Source of the DNA: Shimia aestuarii
Lineage (GTDB): Bacteria > Pseudomonadota > Alphaproteobacteria > Rhodobacterales > Rhodobacteraceae
DNA: 64,000 bases
Reading direction: 5' to 3'
NCBI RefSeq assembly: GCF_900114635.1
Contig: NZ_FOTQ01000001.1
Coordinates: 124,001-188,000, forward strand
The notes under the pieces were generated by a model. It made no database searches, had not been told where the DNA came from, and saw nothing but the letters and a program-made list of their open reading frames with translations. The first letter of the stretch is position 1; every line of letters starts with the position of its first letter. Below, in pieces: positions 9,243-19,467 of the stretch. A program made the position numbers and the translations under genes.

Positions 9243-10061
9243 ATGGCAAAACACGCAAAAATACGAAAGCAAACGAACATGTCCCTGAGCCTGCGTGAAC
9301 GCGAAATCCTCGACATCGCCCGCGACTCGGGCAGCGTGATGGTCGAAGACCTGGCTATGCGGATGAATGTCACGGTCCAGACCATCCGCCGCGATTTGAC
9401 CAATCTGGCCAATGCCGGGCGGCTGGAACGCGTGCATGGCGGCGCGGTGCTTCCCTCGGGTGTGCGCAACATCCGTTACGAGGAACGGCGGCAGGTCAAC
9501 GCCGCCGCCAAAGACGCCATGGCCCGCGCCGCGGCCGCCCGCATTCCCGATGGCTCTGCCCTTTTCCTCAATATCGGAACCAGCACCGAGGCGCTGGCCC
9601 GCGCGCTGCGCGGCCATGACGGGCTTCTTGTCGCGACCAACAACCTCAATGTTGCCGACATCCTGTCCGCCACCCCCGAATGCGAGGTTCTTCTGACCGG
9701 CGGCCGCCCGCGCCCCGAAGACGGCGGCCTCACCGGACCGGTCGCCGCGCAGATGCTCCGCAGCTTCCGCTTTGACATCGCCGTGCTTGGCTGTTCGGCC
9801 ATTTCGGATGATCTTGGTGCCTATGACTTCGACATGAACGAGGTGATCGTCAGCCAGACGGCCCTCGCCCAAAGTCGCAGCGCATGGCTGCTGGCGGATC
9901 ACTCCAAGTTCCAGCGGCACGCGCCGGTTCAGATCACCACGCTCGACATGGTCGACCGCCTGTTCACGGATCAACCCGTGCCCACCGGCCCCTCCTCCGA
10001 CATCCCTGAAAATCTCGACGTGGTCGTGGCGATCCCTGAAGCAACCCAAGACCTTCCTTAG
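9243..10061 (+). CDS. glpR: DeoR-family transcriptional regulator GlpR
   Basis: N-terminal DeoR helix-turn-helix (REREILDIARDSGSVMVEDL, then VTVQTIRRDL at about residues 44-53) followed by the DeoRC sugar-phosphate sensor domain (NIGTSTEALARAL, TNNLNVA). It is predicted to repress glpD until glycerol-3-phosphate binds. ATG 9279 is an alternative start that would remove a basic 12-residue leader. The last codons carry 15 bases identical to the 3' end of the tRNA-Arg gene at 11200, so the present C-terminus (after VVVAIPE) may have been rewritten when the neighbouring islet arrived. Confidence 0.88.
   Translation: MAKHAKIRKQTNMSLSLREREILDIARDSGSVMVEDLAMRMNVTVQTIRRDLTNLANAGRLERVHGGAVLPSGVRNIRYEERRQVNAAAKDAMARAAAARIPDGSALFLNIGTSTEALARALRGHDGLLVATNNLNVADILSATPECEVLLTGGRPRPEDGGLTGPVAAQMLRSFRFDIAVLGCSAISDDLGAYDFDMNEVIVSQTALAQSRSAWLLADHSKFQRHAPVQITTLDMVDRLFTDQPVPTGPSSDIPENLDVVVAIPEATQDLP
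10027..10041 (+). repeat. Left 15-bp direct repeat (att-like, matches tRNA-Arg 3' end)
   Basis: TGGCGATCCCTGAAG is identical to the 3' end of the tRNA-Arg gene (as read on the plus strand) at 11200-11214. It lies inside the last codons of glpR. The two copies bracket about 1.17 kb of AT-richer DNA, the geometry left by site-specific integration into a tRNA 3' end. Confidence 0.7.
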
Positions 10062-10254
10062 CTTTAGCGAACCGACGTCACCGACTTAAGTTTGTTAAAG
10101 CGATTATCTAATGTGGGAAAACCAGCGCTTCTCTGGTGCATCTAGCAAAACGCATTCAAAAGGTTGGCGAAACAACCCCTTAACATCATGATTTGCCTTC
10201 AAGAATTCAATGATTTGTTAACGGCAGCAAAACTCTTGTGTTTGTTATAGGTCC

Positions 10255-10986
10255 ATGAATGTGCCACAAAAGCCTCAAAGCAAGCTGCACCGCCAAACGT
10301 TTCGCATCGGGGGAGTTTTCGTGAAAGAACCCAAACTTAAGCCAGTACCAACTAAGGCGAAATATGACCCCGTACAGGCGCTTAAGAACGCACGAACTGA
10401 GATTGATCGAGCAGCAGCAGAAGTCGCCGTCCTAAAAAGCTCCAACGATGGCGAAACTCTTGCTCGGGCTTGGGAAGCTTTCTGCTACCGGTACGAAAAC
10501 GCGTTTAAAGCCCTAAAGCGAGCAAGCAGCATAAATGCAATGAGCGCCATCAACGGATCCCTGAACAAAGAACAGCGAGAGGACAGCGTCCTTCGATGGA
10601 TGAAACAACTTGCGGCGGCGCAAAGGCATAATTTCGACGAGAAGCGAACCACTCCGGAACCCACACATCACATCTCCGTAGATCAGATTCCTTTGGCTCG
10701 ACTGGGAGACAACTCGACGCTCGATGTTCAAGGAAAGATCACAATCCTCAAAGATGGGAAACAGAGGGTTGTAGAGAAGGAAAGCTTCGAAACTCGCGAT
10801 GGGGAGATGTTTTATTCTGGAGGAAAAGTCAGGCGTTTCCAAGTGAAGGATAGGCACATCAAACTCATCGAATTTACCAATCAATCGGGGTTGTGGCCTG
10901 TCCCCATCACAGGTCACGCGGAGGAGGAAAAAGCCTTATTCTTCGCAGAACATTGCCTAGGATGGCTGGAAACAAAACTTCGGTAA
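10255..10986 (+). CDS. Hypothetical protein on the tRNA-flanked islet
   Basis: A 243-residue protein of unknown function with base composition visibly more AT-rich than its neighbours, suggesting acquisition. The first 130 residues are rich in Lys, Arg, Ala and Glu and probably helical. The C-terminal part alternates beta-type segments (STLDVQGKITILKDGKQRVV) and ends EHCLGWLETKLR. No signal peptide or membrane segment is seen. GTG 10321, preceded 5 bases away by GGGGGAG, is a strong alternative start giving 221 residues. Upstream TTGTTA and GTTATA boxes could be its promoter. It is the main cargo between the 15-bp repeats. I do not recognise a family. Confidence 0.6.
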   Translation: MNVPQKPQSKLHRQTFRIGGVFVKEPKLKPVPTKAKYDPVQALKNARTEIDRAAAEVAVLKSSNDGETLARAWEAFCYRYENAFKALKRASSINAMSAINGSLNKEQREDSVLRWMKQLAAAQRHNFDEKRTTPEPTHHISVDQIPLARLGDNSTLDVQGKITILKDGKQRVVEKESFETRDGEMFYSGGKVRRFQVKDRHIKLIEFTNQSGLWPVPITGHAEEEKALFFAEHCLGWLETKLR

Positions 10987-11126
10987 ATAAAAAGAGGCCA
11001 AGAAGAAAACAAGACGAAACCCTAAGCGGGGCCGTTTTGGTTGAACAAGCAACCTCCCAGACTCCCCAACTGCCGCTCAAGACCGAAGCCAAACATCGCT
11101 ATGAAATCGGATCACTTTTGGCATAA
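10962..11126 (+). CDS. Possible small basic protein
   Basis: A 54-codon frame overlapping the end of the islet gene by 25 bases, beginning MAGNKTSVNKKRPRRK and ending at the foot of an inverted repeat. The basic N-terminus and lower GC content match the upstream gene, but there is no convincing ribosome site and no recognisable domain. It may be a coupled accessory protein or a chance frame. Confidence 0.25.
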   Translation: MAGNKTSVNKKRPRRKQDETLSGAVLVEQATSQTPQLPLKTEAKHRYEIGSLLA

Positions 11127-11129
11127 AAG

Positions 11130-11157
11130 TTGACAACTTCTCGGACCAAGTTGTCAA
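11130..11157 (-). terminator. Perfect 10-bp inverted repeat, probable tRNA-Arg terminator
   Basis: TTGACAACTT and AAGTTGTCAA flank an 8-base spacer. Read on the minus strand the hairpin is followed by a short T-rich run (CTTTTAT) and lies 43 bases after the tRNA 3' end. On the plus strand no T run follows, so termination of the tRNA transcript is the better reading. Its location inside the islet also allows a recombination role. Confidence 0.5.
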
Positions 11158-11199
11158 AACTCCAAACAAGCAACTAAACAAACATCACATTATTGATCA

Positions 11200-11214
11200 T
11201 GGCGATCCCTGAAG
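11200..11214 (+). repeat. Right 15-bp direct repeat (3' end of tRNA-Arg)
   Basis: Same 15 bases as 10027-10041, here forming the 3' acceptor strand, CCA and part of the T arm of tRNA-Arg. This copy keeps the tRNA intact, as expected for the attachment site carrying the functional gene. Confidence 0.7.
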
Positions 11215-11276
11215 GACTCGAACCCTCAACCTGCTGATTAGAAGTCAGCTGCTCTATCCAGTTGAGCTAAGGGACC
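11200..11276 (-). tRNA. tRNA-Arg (anticodon TCT), CCA encoded
   Basis: The minus strand folds into a full cloverleaf. The acceptor pairs GGTCCCT with AGGGATC (one G-T), and the D arm is GCTC/GAGC. The anticodon stem GCTGA/TCAGC closes loop CTTCTAA with anticodon TCT. The T arm is GAGGG/CCTTC with loop TTCGAGT, and the gene ends GCCA. It reads AGA codons, which are rare in this GC-rich sequence. Its last 15 bases recur at 10027-10041, marking it as a probable integration target. Confidence 0.96.
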
Positions 11277-11422
11277 GCTTGTTCTTCCCCTAGCCCAATT
11301 CCTTTTCCGGGAAAAGACCCGCACAAAAGATTCACGCGATCCCGGCCCTTGCTGGCTCCGAAGCGCGGCCATATCGACAAAAAACATCTCTCCGCAGGCA
11401 CATATACGGGTCCCGACTCACA

Positions 11423-11434
11423 TTTTGATCAAAA
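11423..11434. promoter_or_regulatory. Palindrome TTTTGATCAAAA, candidate operator
   Basis: Perfect 12-bp palindrome between tRNA-Arg and the transporter operon. The core recurs at 11636-11647. A repressor or activator site for the operon is the simplest reading; the regulator is not encoded adjacent. Confidence 0.4.
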
Positions 11435-11635
11435 AATTGGCACTCCCCTGCGAATTCTCACACTCCCCTCCACAACTTCCTAGAAGATTCCCCGGCCCGA
11501 TGATTAATCAAACAAAAGCAATGGGTAAGGTTACTGGCCGCCCCCTCGCGCCCGGACACTTCAGCGACATTCATACCCCGTTCTGCCCCCCTTAGGAGCC
11601 ATGAAGGGCAATCCACCGATTGCATCGAATCAATT

Positions 11636-11647
11636 TTTTGATCAAAT
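11636..11647. promoter_or_regulatory. Second TTTGATCAAA palindrome
   Basis: TTTTGATCAAAT repeats the 11423 palindrome 213 bases downstream with one terminal change. The spacing would allow looping over the promoter region of the transporter operon. This is inferred from repetition only. Confidence 0.4.
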
Positions 11648-11890
11648 AGGCTGAACACGAACTGCTCGAGGGGTCGACGCCTCAATGACTGTCCCATTTT
11701 CAGGCACCCGCGCCGCGACGGATATGCGCGATCCTGGACTATGGCCGGTTTGGGGAAAATGCCTTTGCACCCGGAACCATGATTTGACCAATATCATGGG
11801 CAAGGGAGCCACGGTCCCGACCGCGCGCAGCCAGAAACATCGCGATACCGGACAGCACGATGCCGGACGCACCGACACGGAGGGAATGAC

Positions 11891-13030
11891 ATGAACCAAC
11901 CGGCGCCCACCGCCGCTTTCGCACCCTGGGAGGATGCCAAGGCCAAGCCGCTGATCTCCTTTCAGAATGTCACAAAGAAGTTTGGCGATTTCACCGCCAT
12001 CGACAACATCAGCATCGACATCTACGAACGTGAATTCTTTGCCCTTCTGGGCCCATCAGGCTGCGGCAAGACCACGCTGATGCGGATGCTGGGCGGGTTC
12101 GAGACGCCGACCATGGGCAAGATCCTGATCGACGGTCAGGACATGGCCAATGTCCCCCCCAACAAGCGCGCCGTGAACATGATGTTCCAGAGCTATGCGC
12201 TGTTCCCGCACCTCTCGGTCTGGGACAACATCGCCTTTGGTCTGCGCCGCGACAAGCTGCCCAAGGACCAGATCGAGGCCCGCGTCGAGGAAATGGTCAA
12301 GTTGGTCCGCCTCGACAAGTTCGCCCGCCGCAAGCCGCACCAGATTTCCGGCGGCCAGCGTCAGCGCGTGGCGCTGGCCCGTTCACTGGCCAAGGCGCCC
12401 AAGCTTCTCCTGCTCGACGAACCGCTCGGCGCGCTCGACAAGAAACTGCGTCAGGATACGCAGTTCGAACTGATGGACATTCAGGAAAAGACCGGCACCA
12501 CCTTCGTGATCGTGACCCACGATCAGGAAGAGGCCATGACCGTCGCGTCCCGCATCGCCGTGATGGACGAAGGCCTTCTGATTCAGGTCGACACCCCGGC
12601 GCGCATCTACGAGACCCCGAACTCGGTCTACGTGGCCGACTTCATTGGTGACGTAAACCTGATCGAGGGCAACGCCAGCCCGCGCGGCGATGGCAAAACC
12701 ATCCTGCACTGGGCCGAAGGTCAGCCGCCTCTGGTGGCCGAATGCCCGCATGCGCCGGACGTCGAAGCCCGCTGCACCTTTGCCATCCGCCCCGAGAAAG
12801 TCACCATTTCCAAGGAAAAACCCACCGATCGCACCAACGCGATTCAGGGCAAGATCGAAGACATCGCCTATCTCGGAAACCTTTCGACCTACAGCGTGCT
12901 TTTGGCCAATGGTACCCGCGTCAAGGCACAGACCGCCAATAATCGCCGCCTGTCGCGTCGCGAACTGACCTGGGAAGACGACGTCTGGCTAAGCTGGACC
13001 GAGACCGCCGGCATCGTGCTGGACAAGTGA
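11891..13030 (+). CDS. potG: Polyamine-type ABC transporter ATP-binding protein (PotG-like)
   Basis: Energises uptake of a polyamine or related cation. Walker A GPSGCGKTT is at about 54-62, with the Q-loop in MMFQSYALFPH, signature SGGQRQR, Walker B LLLLDEPLGALD and the switch His in VTHDQEEAM. The C-terminal TOBE domain is about residues 290-375. The KRKPHQ-like segment and MMFQSYALFPHLSVWDNI resemble E. coli PotG more than PotA. It is the first gene of a four-gene rightward operon; the next begins 10 bases later. No periplasmic binding protein gene is present, so the binding protein must be elsewhere. Confidence 0.88.
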   Translation: MNQPAPTAAFAPWEDAKAKPLISFQNVTKKFGDFTAIDNISIDIYEREFFALLGPSGCGKTTLMRMLGGFETPTMGKILIDGQDMANVPPNKRAVNMMFQSYALFPHLSVWDNIAFGLRRDKLPKDQIEARVEEMVKLVRLDKFARRKPHQISGGQRQRVALARSLAKAPKLLLLDEPLGALDKKLRQDTQFELMDIQEKTGTTFVIVTHDQEEAMTVASRIAVMDEGLLIQVDTPARIYETPNSVYVADFIGDVNLIEGNASPRGDGKTILHWAEGQPPLVAECPHAPDVEARCTFAIRPEKVTISKEKPTDRTNAIQGKIEDIAYLGNLSTYSVLLANGTRVKAQTANNRRLSRRELTWEDDVWLSWTETAGIVLDK

Positions 13031-13040
13031 GGGGGCTGAC

Positions 13041-13937
13041 ATGAATTTCCGCCGCTTCTCACTGATATCGGTCCCGTATCTCTGGCTTTTTATCCTGTTC
13101 CTCGTGCCCTTCGGCATCGTGTTCAAAATTTCGCTGTCGGACTACGCGATCTCGATCCCGCCTTACACGCCCACGCTCGACCTCACCGAAGGCTGGGCCG
13201 GGTTCAAGGCGTTCCTGTCCGCGCTGGACTTTGAAAACTACGTCTTCCTGACCGAGGACGATCTTTATTGGAAAGCCTACCTCTCCAGCCTCAAGATTGC
13301 CGTCTTTGCCACCGCTCTGACCCTGCTGGTCAGCTTCCCCATTGCCTATGGCATGGCCAACGCGCCGGACGAATGGCGCCCCACGCTGATGATGCTGGTC
13401 ATCCTGCCCTTCTGGACCAGCTTCCTGATCCGCGTCTACGCATGGATGGGCATCCTGTCTCAAGAGGGTTTTCTCAACCAGTTCCTGATGGGGATCGGCA
13501 TCATTTCCGATCCGCTGATCATCCTCAACACCAACTGGGCGGTCTATATAGGTATCATCTACACCTACTGCCCGTTCATGATCCTGCCGATCTACGCCAC
13601 GCTGGAAAAGCTCGACCCCTCCTTGAACGAGGCCGCCGTTGACCTTGGTTGCTCACGCACCTCGTCTTTCTGGCTTGTCACCCTGCCACTGGCCAAACCG
13701 GGTGTGATTGCGGGCTGTTTCCTCGTCTTCATCCCCGCCTTGGGTGAATTCGTGATCCCCTCGCTTTTGGGCGGCTCGCGGACCCTGATGATCGGTAAAG
13801 TGCTCTACGAGGAATTCTTCGCCAACCGCGACTGGCCCGTCGCCAGCGCCGTGGCTGTCGTGCTCCTTCTGATCCTGATCATCCCGATCGTGATGTACCA
13901 GCGCAACCAGCAGAAAATGATGGAGGCGGAACAATGA
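13041..13937 (+). CDS. potH: ABC transporter permease (PotH-like)
   Basis: A 298-residue inner-membrane permease with about six hydrophobic segments. The first is near residues 10-30, followed by a periplasmic stretch with DYAISIPP. The EAA loop, which contacts the ATPase, reads EAAVDLGCSRTSSFWLVTLPL at about residues 195-215. It pairs with the PotI-like protein encoded next; the two genes overlap by 4 bases. Length and topology match PotH/PotB subunits of spermidine/putrescine importers. Confidence 0.88.
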   Translation: MNFRRFSLISVPYLWLFILFLVPFGIVFKISLSDYAISIPPYTPTLDLTEGWAGFKAFLSALDFENYVFLTEDDLYWKAYLSSLKIAVFATALTLLVSFPIAYGMANAPDEWRPTLMMLVILPFWTSFLIRVYAWMGILSQEGFLNQFLMGIGIISDPLIILNTNWAVYIGIIYTYCPFMILPIYATLEKLDPSLNEAAVDLGCSRTSSFWLVTLPLAKPGVIAGCFLVFIPALGEFVIPSLLGGSRTLMIGKVLYEEFFANRDWPVASAVAVVLLLILIIPIVMYQRNQQKMMEAEQ

Positions 13938-14746
13938 GACGTCTGACATGGTTCAACACCACCTCGCTGACGCTGGGCTTTGCCTTCCTTTACCTGCCGA
14001 TGGTCATCCTGATCATCTACAGCTTCAACGAAAGCCGCCTTGTCACCGTCTGGGCCGGGTTCTCGACCAAGTGGTACGGCGAACTGCTGCAGAACCAGGC
14101 GTTCCTTGACGCGGCTCTCGTGACGCTCAAGGTCGGCGTCGCGTCTTCGACCATCGCGACCGTTCTGGGCACGATGGCGGCCTACGTGCTGGTGCGCGGC
14201 GGCCGGTTCTTCGGGCGCACGCTGTTTTCTGGCATGATCTATGCACCCCTGGTGATGCCCGAAGTCATCACCGGTCTGTCGCTCCTGCTGCTCTTCATCT
14301 CGATTGGTCTGGATCGCGGCATGATCACCATCGTGCTCGCCCACGCGACCTTCTCGATGTGTTACGTCTCGGTCGTGGTCAGCTCCCGCCTTGTCAGCTT
14401 CGACAAGTCACTGGAAGAGGCCGCGCTTGATCTCGGCTGTTCGGCCTTCGAAGCCTTCCGCCTCGTCACCCTGCCGATTATTGCACCTGCGGTAATCTCG
14501 GGCTGGCTGCTGGCGCTGACCCTGTCACTCGATGACCTCGTGATCGCCTCCTTCGTGGCCGGGCCCAGCTCGACAACCCTGCCGATCAAAATCTTCTCAT
14601 CCGTGCGCCTCGGCGTCAGCCCCGAGATCAACGCGCTCTCGACCATCCTGATCCTGATTGTCGCGGTGGGCACGATCTCGGCCTCGCTGGTCACAAAACG
14701 CGCGGTGAAACGCCGCCAGATGGAAGAGAAGATGGCAGGCGACTGA
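13934..14746 (+). CDS. potI: ABC transporter permease (PotI-like)
   Basis: Second inner-membrane permease of the polyamine-type importer, 270 residues with six likely membrane segments. The EAA loop is EEAALDLGCSAFEAFRLVTL. Its ATG overlaps the stop of the PotH-like gene (ATGA), and its own stop overlaps the start of the FAD oxidoreductase. All four genes are therefore translated from one message. The FAD enzyme in the same message suggests the imported compound is an amine that is oxidised on entry. Confidence 0.88.
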   Translation: MRRLTWFNTTSLTLGFAFLYLPMVILIIYSFNESRLVTVWAGFSTKWYGELLQNQAFLDAALVTLKVGVASSTIATVLGTMAAYVLVRGGRFFGRTLFSGMIYAPLVMPEVITGLSLLLLFISIGLDRGMITIVLAHATFSMCYVSVVVSSRLVSFDKSLEEAALDLGCSAFEAFRLVTLPIIAPAVISGWLLALTLSLDDLVIASFVAGPSSTTLPIKIFSSVRLGVSPEINALSTILILIVAVGTISASLVTKRAVKRRQMEEKMAGD

Positions 14747-16094
14747 TGACGAATACCTCGAAGGGCGCGCGTCTTTACGAAGACATGGCTTATGGCCCCG
14801 CCCCCATCGCCAACAGCTTCTGGCGGACAACCGTTCCGGCCATGGATTGCGCCGCCCTTCACGGGGCGGTGCGCTGCGACACGGTCATCATCGGCGCGGG
14901 GTATACCGGGCTCAACGCGGCGCTGGCGCTGGCCGAGGCCGGACAGGACGTGGTCGTGCTCGATGCAAACCAACCCGGCTGGGGCGCCTCGGGGCGCAAT
15001 GGTGGATTCTGCTGTCTGGGCGGCGCCAAGGCCAAGGCAAAAACGCTGGTCAAACGCCACGGCGCCGAAGACGCCCTGGCCTATGCCACCGCCGAACGCG
15101 ACTCCGTCGATCATGTTGCTGCCCTGCTGGAGCGCCACGGTATCGACGCCGACACCCATTCCAAAGGGGAAACCCTGCTCGCCCACACGCCCCGACGTGG
15201 CAAGGCGCTTGCGGGCGAGGTCGCCCATATCCGCGACACGCTCGGGGTCGAGGCAGAATACCTGCCCGCCGAAGCCCTGCCCGAGCACGGCTTCAACAGC
15301 CCTGAATTCCACGGCGCCCTGACCGTCCCCATCGGCTTTGCGCTCAACCCGATGAAATACGTCACCGGGTTGGCGCGGGCCGCCATGGCCGCCGGCGTGC
15401 GCATCTTTGGACAAAGCGCGGTCAACGCCATCGACACCGGCCCCACCGGCGCACATCGCCTCTCGACCGAGACCGGCGAAGTCACCGCGCGAAACCTGAT
15501 CGTCGCCACCAACGGATATTCTTCTGAAAACCTGCCGCCATGGCTCGCCGGGCGTGTGCTACCCGTGCAAAGCTCGATCATCGTCACCCGCCCGATGTCG
15601 GACGACGAACTGAAAGCCCAAGGCTGGACCACACGGCAGATGGCCTATGACAGCCGCCACCTGCTGCATTATTTTCGCCTGCTGCCGGAAAACCGGATGC
15701 TCTTTGGACTGCGCGCCGCCTACCGCGCCACACCGGCCATGCATGCCGACACGGAACGCCGCGCGCGCGGCGACTTCGACCGTTTCTTTCCGGCGTGGCA
15801 AAACGTGGAAACGGAGCATTTCTGGTCCGGCCTCGTTGCACTCTCCCGCAGCCTCACACCCTTCGCAGGCCCGATTCCCGGCATGAACAACGCATGGGGG
15901 GCGATGTGTTACCACGGCAATGGCGTGGCCATGGGCAGCTATGCAGGCCGGCTTCTCGCGGCCCAGATCACCGGCACCGGCCCCGCCACGCCCGGCCTGA
16001 TGCGCGAGCCCCTGCGCCGCTTTGAGCTGGGAAGCTGGCGGCGACTGGCCCTGCCCGCCGCCTATGGCTGGTACGCGCTTCAGGACATGATGCC

Positions 16095-16098
<4 letters not shown>
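14746..16098 (+). CDS. FAD-dependent amine oxidoreductase, PuuB/DAO family
   Basis: A 450-residue DAO-family flavoenzyme. The dinucleotide fold VIIGAGYTGLNAALAL is at about 44-60, followed by the GWGASGRNGGFCCLGG loop typical of gamma-glutamylputrescine oxidoreductase-like proteins. The C-terminal GLVALSRSLTPFAGPIPG and NGVAMGSYAGRLLA complete the FAD site. It is cotranscribed with potGHI-like genes. Its stop codon shares the CTAG at 16095-16098 with the stop of the convergent HD-oxygenase gene. The substrate may be a polyamine derivative or methylated amine; no glutamylation enzyme (PuuA) is nearby, so a true PuuB role is doubtful. Confidence 0.78.
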
Positions 16099-18801
<2,703 letters not shown>

Positions 18802-18804
18802 CAC

Positions 18805-19467
18805 TCATGGCAAGGCCGGTCGCGGATTGTTCGCGGCATGGGTGTGAATCTTGCGAATGCTCCATTCCACCGCTTCCCGCATCGCCGACCCCAACGCCCC
18901 GTCAAAGGCCGTGGCAATGTCGATCATCTCGTCACTCGCCGCGACCCGTTGCTTGCCAAACGAGCTCGACGCGATGATGTGATCGCTGTAGCTGTCCACG
19001 ATCTTGATATTGAGCCGCACGTCCACCACCAACCGACTGTCTTCAACCGTCTCATCTGGCAGGGTCGCCTGGAACTCGCGAATATCGGTCACGATCGAAT
19101 AGTCCGGTCGCAGCCCCACGGTCGAACGGCCAACCGCCGCCACCTTGCCGCTATTCTCGAAACTCTCGATCAACAACGCCTGCACGATCAATGGAGCGCG
19201 ATCGACCCAGCGCACCCTGGGCAGGTACTGGACCTGCAGAGGATTGGGCATCACCGCCACTTGGTCTGTGTCCACCGCCGCAGTGGCCGTGGGCTCTTCG
19301 ACAATGATCTGCTGACGCAGGCGCGGCAGGTTGGAATCAAAAGTGCTTTTTGGCGTCAGCGCATAAAGGTCCGATGGCGTCGCCGCGCGGTTGAGCGTGC
19401 CGATCCCGGCACAGCCCGAAAGACCCAGCGCGCCTGTCACTGCCATGATAAGAATTGCCCGTGTCAT
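18805..19467 (-). CDS. ABC-type transport auxiliary lipoprotein (PqiC/YmbA family) of the MCE operon
   Basis: A 220-residue lipoprotein. The signal peptide ends in the lipobox LSGCAG, with acylated Cys at about residue 19, followed by a periplasmic domain of about 200 residues containing YALTPKS and VEDSRLVVDVRLN. The family partners MCE lipid transporters (PqiC-like) at the outer membrane side. The start overlaps the stop of the MCE gene by 4 bases, making it the last gene of a four-gene operon. Confidence 0.8.
   Translation of the reverse strand: MTRAILIMAVTGALGLSGCAGIGTLNRAATPSDLYALTPKSTFDSNLPRLRQQIIVEEPTATAAVDTDQVAVMPNPLQVQYLPRVRWVDRAPLIVQALLIESFENSGKVAAVGRSTVGLRPDYSIVTDIREFQATLPDETVEDSRLVVDVRLNIKIVDSYSDHIIASSSFGKQRVAASDEMIDIATAFDGALGSAMREAVEWSIRKIHTHAANNPRPALP

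Larger units (their letters stand above)
11277..11890. other. 614-bp gap upstream of the potG-like operon
   Basis: No convincing gene is seen; the short open frames lack ribosome sites and family features. It contains two TTTGATCAAA palindromes (separate entries) and presumably the operon promoter. The operon lacks a substrate-binding protein gene, and none is hidden in this gap. Confidence 0.6.
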
